Positions 34,990 to 43,902 of a DNA stretch of 64,000 bases are shown here, piece by piece. How positions within the stretch are numbered: the stretch's first letter is position 1; each line of letters starts with the position of its first letter. The stretch is from Prevotella herbatica (lineage in GTDB: Bacteria > Bacteroidota > Bacteroidia > Bacteroidales > Bacteroidaceae): assembly GCF_017347605.1 (NCBI RefSeq), contig NZ_AP024484.1, positions 1,393,501-1,457,500 on the forward strand. Reading direction: 5' to 3'. A model generated the notes under the pieces. It worked only from the letters and a program-made list of their open reading frames with translations, was not told where the DNA came from and searched no databases. The position numbers and the translations under genes are program-made.

Positions 34990-36864
34990 TTAGTATCCAG
35001 GATTCTGCTTAATCAATTTATTTCTCAATATTTCGTTTTGTGGGATTGGCATTACAAGACGCTGCTTGTTAAAGTCCCAGTTACGATAATAATGCCAATT
35101 GTTCTTCTTCCCTTGATCTGTATTTGGCAAACCAACACCCTTAGGGTAGTTATATTCAATAGACTTCTCTAAGAATTCACTACGCTGAAGGTCAGCCTTA
35201 AGATTCCATTCAGAACTAAATTCCTTACGGCGCTCCTGACCAAGAGCAACTTCCCATGGTTCACAATCTGCAAATGGCTTACTAACAACACCAACACCAT
35301 CAATAGTAAGTCCCTCATTCTTAATTTTTGTATAGTAAATCTGAGCTACTGGAACAGGAACCGATACAGAATCGAAAGGAATTGGATAATTGTTTTTTGC
35401 TACATAATCAGAATATCCACCTAGACCAGCAAGACTCTTGTAATATGCATTAAACTTGCTATTTAGAGCAGCACCCTTACCAACTTCAGTATTGCCAAAT
35501 GCACGCTGACGAATCTGATCTATAATATTCCAAGCTTCAGGATCATCGCCACCATTCAAACGGAATAAGCACTCTGCATAGTCAAATAGAACTCCTGAAT
35601 AACGTTTGTAGTAGAAGTGACATGGAGAATGAGGATTAGTCCACTGTGCACGCTGGCATCTCCATAGTTTCATAGTCCAGATTGCTGGAGCATACTCACC
35701 ACCATTTGCAAACATGTAACCATTGTTACCATCTGAGCCTAGTTTCTGCTGCATGAATGGATTTTGACCATAAGAAGTAGCTGAACGATATTGTATAGGA
35801 AGCTCTGCAACAGGGCTTGTACACATTGAAGCATCACGACGCTTATCACCTAATTCATAAGAGAAATAAAGTTCCCAAGAAAGGTACTCAGATCCCCAAC
35901 CGCCACCACCATTGGTAGAAGCTGCAAAGAAATTATTAAAGATATGAGCATCAGAATCCCATTTGCCATAATTACCTGCACCCATATCATTTACAACCTG
36001 CCATACACATTCTTTTGGCCAAGCCTCATCTACATCCCAAAGGGTAGAATAAGAAGGAGCCAACTCATATGTTTTACTAGTTATAACCTGAGACAGAGCA
36101 GCTTTAGCAAGTTCCAGATTTGGCTTACTTTCTTCTGTCTTACCATTAAAACGAGCCTTGTATGCTTTCCACATATAAGCATCACCTAGATAAGATAAAG
36201 CCATACCCTTTGTGCAACGTCCATATTCATTGTTATAAGGTTTCCAATCAAGATCTTCTGCAGCTTGCTTAAGATCGGCTATAATAAAGTCCCACATCTC
36301 ATCATCAGTTTCGGCAGCAGCCTTATTTGGTGTATTAATAAAGTTCTCACCATTGGCAAGCATAGGAACACGTCCCCAATTTTCGGCAAGGAACATATAG
36401 AAATATGCACGAAGTGCGCGAGCTTCACCATCAAGATACTTATAAGACTTGAAATTTTTTGCGTTATCTGAACTTTCAAGTCCGGTTAGGAAATCGTTAG
36501 CACGGCCGATAGCTCGATAAGAATAATTATAACTCTTACCTAGGTCAGCATCATCAGATGTCCAACCTTGCTTACACCAGTTCACGTCATAACCTGTAGC
36601 CTGTGTATCCAAAGTCGGGTGACAACCAAAGAATAACTGCGGCTTGAAGTTCCACGCATCAGCGTATTTACTATCTGCAAACAAACAGTCATAAATACCA
36701 TTAAGTCCACTAACAGCATCAGCTTCTGTTTTAAACATTTGATCTGCAGGGAGGATTCCATAATGATCTACTGTTAAGAAATCATCATTGTTACACGACG
36801 TATTTAGCCCCATCGTGGCAACTCCCATCGCAGCAATTATGATAGATTTATTTATATATTTCAT
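34990..36864 (-). CDS. SusD/RagB-family nutrient-binding outer-membrane lipoprotein
   Basis: A 624-residue protein. Lipoprotein signal (IIAAMGVATMGLNTSC, lipid-carrying Cys about residue 24) followed by NNDD, the acidic export signal typical of surface lipoproteins. N-terminal TPR-type helices carry the SusD-like signature (DADAVSGLNGIYDCLFA area), and the C-terminal RagB domain includes RRKEFSSEWNLKADLQR and the final NEILRNKLIKQNPGY ending, which is characteristic. It forms a lid over the SusC channel and captures a glycan or peptide. The gene lies 27 bases downstream of susC. Confidence 0.92.
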   Translation of the reverse strand: MKYINKSIIIAAMGVATMGLNTSCNNDDFLTVDHYGILPADQMFKTEADAVSGLNGIYDCLFADSKYADAWNFKPQLFFGCHPTLDTQATGYDVNWCKQGWTSDDADLGKSYNYSYRAIGRANDFLTGLESSDNAKNFKSYKYLDGEARALRAYFYMFLAENWGRVPMLANGENFINTPNKAAAETDDEMWDFIIADLKQAAEDLDWKPYNNEYGRCTKGMALSYLGDAYMWKAYKARFNGKTEESKPNLELAKAALSQVITSKTYELAPSYSTLWDVDEAWPKECVWQVVNDMGAGNYGKWDSDAHIFNNFFAASTNGGGGWGSEYLSWELYFSYELGDKRRDASMCTSPVAELPIQYRSATSYGQNPFMQQKLGSDGNNGYMFANGGEYAPAIWTMKLWRCQRAQWTNPHSPCHFYYKRYSGVLFDYAECLFRLNGGDDPEAWNIIDQIRQRAFGNTEVGKGAALNSKFNAYYKSLAGLGGYSDYVAKNNYPIPFDSVSVPVPVAQIYYTKIKNEGLTIDGVGVVSKPFADCEPWEVALGQERRKEFSSEWNLKADLQRSEFLEKSIEYNYPKGVGLPNTDQGKKNNWHYYRNWDFNKQRLVMPIPQNEILRNKLIKQNPGY

Positions 36865-36891
36865 CGTATTTTTATTTGTAAGATTATTAAT

Positions 36892-39800
36892 TTAGAATTG
36901 TACACTTAATCCCAATGAATAAGTACGAGGTGTTGGGTAACGACCTGTATCAAGACCTGTATAGAGAAGACTTCCCTGACCACATTCAGGATCACCATAT
37001 TTATTGTAACCTGATATACATGCAAGATTACTAATAGACATGAAAGCGCGAGCAGAAGTTATCTTCAATGGAGCGAGCCACTCTCTTGGGAATGTATAAC
37101 CAATCTGTATGTTATTAATCTTCAAGAAGTCACCATTCTTTACCCAGAAATCAGATACACGGCAGTTTGAGTTCTTATCATCAAGAATACTCAAGCGAGG
37201 AAGACTTCCATTAGGATTTACAGAGAAAGACTCGTTATAAGCACTTTTAAGGATGTTTGGAACTGAAGGATCATCAACTGGTTTCATTGTAGAAAGTCGC
37301 ATTGCTGAGTAAGAAAGGACCTTCTGACCAAGTACACCATAAGTGTAAATAGAGAAATCCCAATTTTTATAAGTTGCATTCAAGTTAAGACCGAAGTTTA
37401 CTTTCGGGAAACCATTGCCAATGATGTCAACATCGTTCTCGTCAACTTTGCCATCATTATTAAGATCCTTATAATAAAGGTCACCTACGTGAAGTCCATC
37501 CTGATATATGCCACCTTTTGCTGACTTATTTAATTCATCAAGCTGAGCCTGAGTACGTACAATACCAGCAGCCTTGTAACCATAGAATGAACCTACAGCA
37601 TAACCTTCACGGCAGATAGAGTGGTTGTTCCACTTCAAACCATCGCCATTAACAGCCTGAACATTAGAACCATCAATATTAGAACCATCGTTACCACCAG
37701 AACATGTGTTCATAAGATCGTTACCAAGCTTAACAACCTTGTTCTTCAGTGTTGAACCTGTGATGGTTGCACCAATAGAAAAATCCTTATTAAAGTTATG
37801 GTTGTATCTTGCACTGAATTCAAAACCAATGTTGCGGATTTTACCATTGTTGCAATAATATGTCTGATAGCCAGAAGATGGTCGTACAGAAACATCAATA
37901 AGTACATTTTTAGAATTACGAATAAAGTAATCAAATGACATATTTAAATCACCCTTAAGAAGAGAGAAATCAAGACCTAGATTAGTTTGTTCACTTGTTT
38001 CCCATTGTAAATTAGGATTTGCAATAATCAACTGAGCTATACCATTAGCGGTGTTAAAATTTTGGGTTGTAGCACCATCAGAATAGAAATGATATTGAGT
38101 AGCACCTAACTGTTGAAATGCAAGATCTGTAGGGTTACCTGCATTACCTGTTCTACCCCAGCCAAGACGAAGTTTAATATTACTTATAGCGCTAATATCT
38201 TTCATCCAAGGCTCTTCAGACATACGCCAAGATGCTGCTGCAGAAGGGAATGTTCCCCACATTTTTTTTAAGCCAAAGTTTGAACTACCATCACGGCGAA
38301 CAGTTGCAGTCAAGTTATAACGATTCATCAAACTATACATCAAACGACCATAATAAGAGATGAAACGAGACTGAGCATTAAAACCACCACCGCAGTCCTT
38401 GGTAGAAAGATTATTGGTAAGAGAAATTAAGCGAACTGTTTCTGCTGGGAAATCCTTTGCGCTAGCATTTAACCAATAACCTTTGCCTTCACTAACAGAG
38501 TTACCTGCCATTGCTGTAATATCATGAATATCGTTAGCCCAATGATAAGTAAGATAAGTTTCAATACTCTTGTCGTAACTAGAATTCTGTGAAAGGCTAA
38601 AACTACGTCTAGTGTCGATATTGTTCATTGCAACTTGTTGTCCGCCATTATAACGAACAACAGGAGTCTGCCAGTTGTAATTATCTTGTGCATTATGATT
38701 GTAAGAATATATTGATTTAAGGTGAAGTCCCTTAATAGGATTCAAATCAATATAAACATTAGCTAAAACACGATTATTACGTGTTGGGCTATCAAGTTCC
38801 ATCTGCTTAGCATAGAAGTTATCAGCACTTCCTGATATTTCATTACCAGTTGCAGAGTTCTGCCAGAATGTACCATAAGTACCATCAGCATTAACAACAT
38901 TTGGTGATACAATCTTGCCATTTGCATCTGTATAGTCCATTGTAGGAGCTAATGTTGCATAGTCACGAACAGAAGAAAGGTTGGTATTATTACCAAAACC
39001 ATTATTACTTCCTCTATTAACATCATGAGTAAAGTTCAAGTCACCACCAATCTCAAGATAATCATTAACCTGAGCTTTCATAGTTCCACGAAGATTCATA
39101 CGACGATAGTTGGTATTTACGACAACACCTTCGTTATCCAAATAGCCTGCAGAGAAAGAACTTTGGAATTTCTCTGTACCACCACTTATGTTAACAGAAT
39201 AGTTCTGACGAAGAGCTGATCTGGTCATTTCTTTCTGCCAATCAATCGTCTTACGCTGACCATCATATTTTTCACCGAATATAGGCATTGCAACGTTTGT
39301 TCCATCACCTTGACGAGCCAGACGAATTGCTTTTGCATACATATCAGCATCTAGGGTATTAAGTGTGCTTGCAAGAGTTTGAACACTCCAACCAGCGTTT
39401 ACGTCTACATGAAGAGCACCCTTTGAACCATGCTTTGTGGTAATCATGATGACACCGTTTGCACCACGAGCACCATAGATAGCTGTTGCAGAAGCATCTT
39501 TTAATACTTCTATGTTTTCAATATCCTGAGGATTCAAGAAGTTAGCATTATTACCAACTTGGACTCCATCAACAACATATAGAGGTTCCGACTCATTACC
39601 GATGGTCCCGACACCACGTATATGTACCCGTGCCATGGCATTTGGAGCACCATCCTGAGTTGTAACGATAACACCAGGAGCAGCACCTTTCAGTCCGTCG
39701 GCAAGGTTTATAGGAGCTTTTTTCATCATTGACTTTGTGTCAACAGAAGCAACTGAACCAGATATATCACTACGTTTTGCGGTACCATAACCAATTACTA

Positions 39801-40125
39801 CTACATCATTAAGAGTACTTGCGTCTTCCTTCAATGTAATATTAATGTTTTTACGTCCGCCAATATTCACGGTTTGGGGAACAAAGCCCACATAAGTGAT
39901 ATTTAACTTAGCATTTGGAGCAGCTGAGATCTGGAAACTTCCATTAAAATCTGTAATAGCTCCTTCCTTTGTGCCCACAACTCGAATCGTCGCCCCAATT
40001 ACAGGCTCACCTGATTCATCATTTACTATTCCTTTGACTATGCTTTGAGCCGATATTCCCAATGGGAATAAACAAAGCAAGAATAGCAACACTAACGGCT
40101 TTTCAATAGATTTTAGATAATCCAT
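36892..40125 (-). CDS. SusC/RagA-family TonB-dependent receptor
   Basis: A 1077-residue outer membrane transporter. Signal peptide (LVLLFLLCLFPLGISA), carboxypeptidase-regulatory-like domain (VKGIVNDESGEPVIGATIRVVG), TonB box region (DVVVIGYGTAKRSDISG), plug with the SusC signature (IENIEVLKDASATAIYGARGANGVI), then a 22-strand barrel ending in aromatic residue SLGLSVQF. It imports large ligands using TonB energy. No glycoside hydrolases, anti-sigma factor or hybrid sensor is adjacent, so this is a minimal pair and its substrate cannot be guessed. Confidence 0.95.
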   Translation of the reverse strand: MDYLKSIEKPLVLLFLLCLFPLGISAQSIVKGIVNDESGEPVIGATIRVVGTKEGAITDFNGSFQISAAPNAKLNITYVGFVPQTVNIGGRKNINITLKEDASTLNDVVVIGYGTAKRSDISGSVASVDTKSMMKKAPINLADGLKGAAPGVIVTTQDGAPNAMARVHIRGVGTIGNESEPLYVVDGVQVGNNANFLNPQDIENIEVLKDASATAIYGARGANGVIMITTKHGSKGALHVDVNAGWSVQTLASTLNTLDADMYAKAIRLARQGDGTNVAMPIFGEKYDGQRKTIDWQKEMTRSALRQNYSVNISGGTEKFQSSFSAGYLDNEGVVVNTNYRRMNLRGTMKAQVNDYLEIGGDLNFTHDVNRGSNNGFGNNTNLSSVRDYATLAPTMDYTDANGKIVSPNVVNADGTYGTFWQNSATGNEISGSADNFYAKQMELDSPTRNNRVLANVYIDLNPIKGLHLKSIYSYNHNAQDNYNWQTPVVRYNGGQQVAMNNIDTRRSFSLSQNSSYDKSIETYLTYHWANDIHDITAMAGNSVSEGKGYWLNASAKDFPAETVRLISLTNNLSTKDCGGGFNAQSRFISYYGRLMYSLMNRYNLTATVRRDGSSNFGLKKMWGTFPSAAASWRMSEEPWMKDISAISNIKLRLGWGRTGNAGNPTDLAFQQLGATQYHFYSDGATTQNFNTANGIAQLIIANPNLQWETSEQTNLGLDFSLLKGDLNMSFDYFIRNSKNVLIDVSVRPSSGYQTYYCNNGKIRNIGFEFSARYNHNFNKDFSIGATITGSTLKNKVVKLGNDLMNTCSGGNDGSNIDGSNVQAVNGDGLKWNNHSICREGYAVGSFYGYKAAGIVRTQAQLDELNKSAKGGIYQDGLHVGDLYYKDLNNDGKVDENDVDIIGNGFPKVNFGLNLNATYKNWDFSIYTYGVLGQKVLSYSAMRLSTMKPVDDPSVPNILKSAYNESFSVNPNGSLPRLSILDDKNSNCRVSDFWVKNGDFLKINNIQIGYTFPREWLAPLKITSARAFMSISNLACISGYNKYGDPECGQGSLLYTGLDTGRYPTPRTYSLGLSVQF

Positions 40126-40244
40126 GTTTAACTTTGTTAGATAATTATTAGGTTGTTATATTAGATGTTTGACTTACTATTTATATCAGCAAGTGTATGT
40201 TTACAAATGTTGCATAGTATTAGTATCAATTATGATTACGGCGG

Positions 40245-40252
40245 CAAATTTA
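40245..40252 (-). promoter_or_regulatory. -7 element of the susC-susD operon
   Basis: On the minus strand TAAATTTG (40252-40245); leader about 115 nt, no clear -33 box. Confidence 0.45.
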
Positions 40253-40335
40253 TATATTATTGAGGATTATGATACTAAAAAATAGCTCATTTAAATTTCA
40301 TAATGTTTCATGTACTACTTTTGTTCCACATATAA

Positions 40336-40371
40336 CAAAAAAGTTGCCCGTATCCAAAAATACTGGCAACT
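40336..40371 (-). terminator. Terminator of the dapB-lepB-wbqC operon
   Basis: AGTTGCC (40342-40348) and GGCAACT (40365-40371) pair, extended by TAT/ATA; on the minus strand the stem is followed by TTTTTTG. T-rich sequence on the other side makes it work in both directions. Confidence 0.8.
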
Positions 40372-40396
40372 ATATATTTTTTATGATAATATAAAT

Positions 40397-41020
40397 CTAA
40401 AGATAAAACACAGATTCATTTCCCTCATTAAACAATAAGTCAAGAATACTCATATTTGGTTGGAAATCAAATTTATGCTGATACACCTGGTAATATTTTT
40501 TAGGTTGGAAATCATCATCTTTTCCAGGATGTTTTGGACGTATGACATCACGAAAATCCACAATCTCTTCACCTAGTAATGTCGTAAATTTGTCTGTAAG
40601 CCTCATGATTGGGTGAATATCCAAAAGCTCATTCATCTTTTGTGTTATTGCCATATTGAAATCAATAAGGAAGTCCCACTTTTTTTCGTAGAAAGGGCGT
40701 ATGTCATCCTGATAATACTCAAAGAAAGGACTTTCACCATAAGCTGAAGTTAAAGCATTCCAATGAATATGTCGCCAATTGCCATGATCAGAGATGCGAA
40801 TATCCTTCATGGGTGTCTTTGATATTGATGAGTCTTCAATTGCGGTCACCGGAATACTAAGTGACAGGAGTCCATTAGTAGTAGGTATGACACATCGATT
40901 GCGATAAGTCTGCTTGATAAAATTATCATGCTGTTCAATCATGCAATGGTCATAGCTATTTAGTTTCTGATACCATTGTATAGGACCAAAATATGTAGAA
41001 GAAAGTAATGCTGTTGTCAA
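40397..41020 (-). CDS. WbqC-like family protein
   Basis: I start at TTG 41020, giving 207 residues beginning (M)TTALLSSTYFGPIQWYQKL, the normal WbqC N-terminus. Its TTG overlaps the upstream stop TGA in the 4-base unit TTGA (41020-41017), a coupling arrangement like ATGA. An upstream ATG at 41062 would overlap the neighbour by 46 bases and add an unlikely N-terminus. Family members occur in surface polysaccharide loci and are uncharacterised; here KPKKYYQVYQHKFDFQPNMSILDLLFNEG-type C-terminal text fits. Last gene of the dapB operon. Confidence 0.8.
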   Translation of the reverse strand: MTTALLSSTYFGPIQWYQKLNSYDHCMIEQHDNFIKQTYRNRCVIPTTNGLLSLSIPVTAIEDSSISKTPMKDIRISDHGNWRHIHWNALTSAYGESPFFEYYQDDIRPFYEKKWDFLIDFNMAITQKMNELLDIHPIMRLTDKFTTLLGEEIVDFRDVIRPKHPGKDDDFQPKKYYQVYQHKFDFQPNMSILDLLFNEGNESVFYL

Positions 41021-41433
41021 AACGGAAGATTGTATAATCGGTATGCCTTGCCATTTATGCAATGATAAGGTACAAGTAATTTACCACGCCCTATATTAAT
41101 AAGGTATTCATGACAATATTTACACCTGCACTTTCGGCAACATACCGTAGGTATAACAAATTTGTCTTTGCCAACAGTGATCGTATCTCCAGGCAGAGCT
41201 TCGATTCTACCAATCAACTTAACACTGTCACCAAAGACAATTAAATCATTTTTTTTAAAATCAGTACGTGCCAATCTATTCACTATCACTCTGTCACCAT
41301 TCTTCAACAAAGAATTTTCTGGTACTTTATAGACAGCAAAAGCAAAGGTGCGCACCGCTAATACGATTAAAAACGCAGCCAAAATTGATATCATCCATTT
41401 CAGGAATAGCCGCATATCAATCAGCCTCCCCAT
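41017..41433 (-). CDS. Degenerate S26 signal-peptidase-like protein, catalytic Lys missing
   Basis: A 138-residue paralogue of the adjacent lepB product. It has one N-terminal membrane helix (residues 13-33), a box I-like VPENSLLKNGDRVIVNR with Ser41 at the nucleophile position, and the LPGD box. In place of the catalytic Lys (Lys254 in the neighbour's YVKRCVGLPG) it has Gly75 in LIGRIEALPG. The GDNRxNSxDSR box is absent. Instead the C-terminal part has five clustered cysteines (98, 99, 102, 104, 107), possibly a metal site. Probably not an active peptidase; perhaps a partner of LepB. An internal Met at 41415 is an alternative start. Confidence 0.78.
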   Translation of the reverse strand: MGRLIDMRLFLKWMISILAAFLIVLAVRTFAFAVYKVPENSLLKNGDRVIVNRLARTDFKKNDLIVFGDSVKLIGRIEALPGDTITVGKDKFVIPTVCCRKCRCKYCHEYLINIGRGKLLVPYHCINGKAYRLYNLPF

Positions 41434-41456
41434 TTGAGGGAAGGCTTTAATAAATA

Positions 41457-42902
41457 TTATTTAATGTTATCGACAAGATTAAACAGACGATTCCATCTTA
41501 TACCACTGAGACCTGGATGATCTGGATTATGGCTCCACCATATAAATATAGGCTTTCCTACGATATGGCTCTCTGGTACAAATCCCCAATAACGAGAATC
41601 GGCACTGTTATGACGATTATCACCCATCATCCAGTAATAGTCCATCTTGAACTTGTAGCTATGTGCCACCTTGCCGTTTATATATATATTTCCGTTTACA
41701 ATCTTTAGATTATTACCTTCATATACATGTATAGGACGCTCATAGATAGCAATATTGTTCATATCCAATTTCACAGTTGCACCCTTCTTTGGTATCCAGA
41801 TAGGACCATAATTATCGCGAGTCCAACCAGTATATCCGTTTAGAGGATATAAATCTCCAGTCTGAGCATCTGTGTTAAGACGAATACTCTGCACAATATC
41901 CTTGCGCTTAGATAAAGCCTTAACAGCTTTCTTTGTGAGAGGAATAAAACCGTATTGGGTAAGACCTGTTATATCTTCTGTTGATATACCGAGTTGATCC
42001 ATTAATTCCTGCGGCATAGGGCATCTGAGTTTTACATAATAAGAATACTGAACATTATCCGGTTCTTTGTTTGCCTTTCCGTTAAGATATACTATTCGGT
42101 TCTTTATCTGCAAAGTCTGTCCTGGAAGTCCTACACAACGTTTTACATAGTTCTCACGACGATCAGCAGGACGTGTAATTATCTCACCATATTCCTGCTG
42201 ATGACTCAATATATAATTACGACCAAGTGCATAAATCATATCAAAATATCTGCGCTGCTGAATTCTGTTAAGTGACTTCAGCTGTGGCATACTATGATTT
42301 TGCTGATAAAGTTGTTCTCCAATGCCATAAGACATCGCATAATAGTCTTGCTGTTGCCATTGATCAGAAGAGCAAATTGTGTCACCTGCAGGATAATTGA
42401 AAACGACAATATCATTAAGCTTCACATTACCCAAGCCTTTAACACGACGATAGTCCCAATGTGGCCATTCAATATAACTTTTGGCATTTACGACAGGGAG
42501 TGTATGCTGAGTTAGTGGCATTGTGAGCGGAGTCTCTGGAATACGCGGACCGTAACTAACCTTGCTTACAAACAAATAGTCACCCGTGAGCAGACTCTTC
42601 TCTAAAGAAGATGAAGGAATAACAAAGTTCTGGAAAAAGAACAGATTAATGAAATAGACAGCTACAAGAGCAAATACAAGTGCATCAACCCAACTCATAA
42701 GGAAACGAGTAGGCCCCTCAGCATCCTTCCACCATTGCCATCTTATTTTTTTTGTAATATATACATCATATATAAACGGTACAACTATTAGTCCCCACCA
42801 ACTTTTAACCCATAGTAGGAAAAGTAGGTAACAAACTAGAACTACAGTAAACTTAGTCCATTGAACCTTAGAATTAATCTTGGTTTTGTTTTTATCAATC
42901 AT
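41457..42902 (-). CDS. lepB: Signal peptidase I, long Bacteroidales form
   Basis: A 481-residue membrane enzyme that cleaves signal peptides outside the cytoplasmic membrane. Two N-terminal helices (about 18-50 and 70-92) precede box B with nucleophile Ser99 (IPSSSLEKSLL). The catalytic Lys254 lies in YVKRCVGLPG, and the C-terminal box reads YWMMGDNRHNSADSRYWGFVP. About 120 extra residues between the Ser and Lys boxes make it longer than the E. coli enzyme (324). It is 5 bases downstream of dapB and 23 bases upstream of the degenerate paralogue. Confidence 0.93.
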   Translation of the reverse strand: MIDKNKTKINSKVQWTKFTVVLVCYLLFLLWVKSWWGLIVVPFIYDVYITKKIRWQWWKDAEGPTRFLMSWVDALVFALVAVYFINLFFFQNFVIPSSSLEKSLLTGDYLFVSKVSYGPRIPETPLTMPLTQHTLPVVNAKSYIEWPHWDYRRVKGLGNVKLNDIVVFNYPAGDTICSSDQWQQQDYYAMSYGIGEQLYQQNHSMPQLKSLNRIQQRRYFDMIYALGRNYILSHQQEYGEIITRPADRRENYVKRCVGLPGQTLQIKNRIVYLNGKANKEPDNVQYSYYVKLRCPMPQELMDQLGISTEDITGLTQYGFIPLTKKAVKALSKRKDIVQSIRLNTDAQTGDLYPLNGYTGWTRDNYGPIWIPKKGATVKLDMNNIAIYERPIHVYEGNNLKIVNGNIYINGKVAHSYKFKMDYYWMMGDNRHNSADSRYWGFVPESHIVGKPIFIWWSHNPDHPGLSGIRWNRLFNLVDNIK

Positions 42903-42907
42903 CGTTA

Positions 42908-43663
42908 TTAGAATTTAAAAAGATCACTTGTGGTAAGCAATCCTGTATGTTCTTTTGTATATTCAGCCGCAAGAACAGCACCTAGTGCAAATCCTTTTCT
43001 GCTATGAGCATCATGAGTTATCGTGATTTTATCTGCCTCACTATCATAGCTTATTGAGTGAATACCTGGTACTTCATCACGACGTATACTAGCTATCGCT
43101 AACTGATTCTCGGCAACTTCATTGCTGCCTTCTTCTGTTCCATCAGCATTATGCTGAAACCCTTTAACCCATTCTGTTTTTCTATCAAGATTATCTATCA
43201 CTTCCTCAGCAAGAGTAATTGCTGTCCCTGACGGAGCATCCAACTTATGAATGTGATGAGTTTCCTCCATTTCAACATCATACTGTGGGAAATTATTCAT
43301 TATCTTCGCAAGATAACGATTTACAGCAGAGAAAATAGCTACACCAATAGAAAAATTTGATGCCCAGAACAATGTCTGTTTACCGTCTTTAGTAAGAGCC
43401 TCAACTTCTGATTTATGGTCTTTCATCCAACCAGTACTACCACTCACAATCTTAACATTGTGTTTGAAAGCCTTTAAATAGTTGCCATAAGCAGCTGTAG
43501 GATTAGTAAACTCTATCGCAACATCTGCACTAGCAAACTCTGGAGAATCAAAATCCTGAGGGTTACTGACATCAATCTTGCAAACAATTTCATGACCACG
43601 CTGAAGGGCTATTTCCTCTATCATGCGTCCCATCTTTCCGTAGCCAATCAAAGCTATTTTCAT
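42908..43663 (-). CDS. dapB: 4-hydroxy-tetrahydrodipicolinate reductase
   Basis: A 251-residue enzyme of lysine and diaminopimelate synthesis. N-terminal Rossmann motif IALIGYGKMGRMIEE, the VSGSTGW loop, and the signature EETHHIHKLDAPSGTA with catalytic His and Lys. First gene of a leftward operon with lepB, its paralogue and wbqC; the pairing of dapB with lepB is usual in Bacteroidota. Confidence 0.95.
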   Translation of the reverse strand: MKIALIGYGKMGRMIEEIALQRGHEIVCKIDVSNPQDFDSPEFASADVAIEFTNPTAAYGNYLKAFKHNVKIVSGSTGWMKDHKSEVEALTKDGKQTLFWASNFSIGVAIFSAVNRYLAKIMNNFPQYDVEMEETHHIHKLDAPSGTAITLAEEVIDNLDRKTEWVKGFQHNADGTEEGSNEVAENQLAIASIRRDEVPGIHSISYDSEADKITITHDAHSRKGFALGAVLAAEYTKEHTGLLTTSDLFKF

Positions 43664-43694
43664 AATCTATATAAATTAAGAATATTCTAACTTG

Positions 43695-43725
43695 CAAAAA
43701 TAATTCTTTAAAGCCAAACTACAAA
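43695..43725 (-). promoter_or_regulatory. Promoter of the dapB operon
   Basis: On the minus strand TTTG (43725-43722), 19 bases, TATTTTTG (43702-43695): exact consensus, 32 bases before the ATG. Confidence 0.8.
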
Positions 43726-43868
43726 ATATAAATTCCTATTTTAACGTTTATTCCAAAGATATAAACCGTCAGACATTGATTATCAAGAGATTTGGTGCTT
43801 ACAGCAATATATTTACCGCGCATTTAAATTATTTATCTTAATGTGTATATGCTATAAAAAAATAATAG

Positions 43869-43876
43869 TAATTTTG
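43869..43876 (+). promoter_or_regulatory. -7 element of the phosphoesterase gene
   Basis: TAATTTTG, 26 bases before the start codon at 43903; -33 not consensus. Confidence 0.5.
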
Positions 43877-43902
43877 CAGCGTTATTTATATAAATATTAT
43901 AG

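Noticed and set aside
34990..40125. Polysaccharide utilisation locus
   Set aside because: Only the SusC/SusD pair is present; no glycoside hydrolase, sugar-binding lipoprotein, ECF sigma or hybrid sensor adjoins it.
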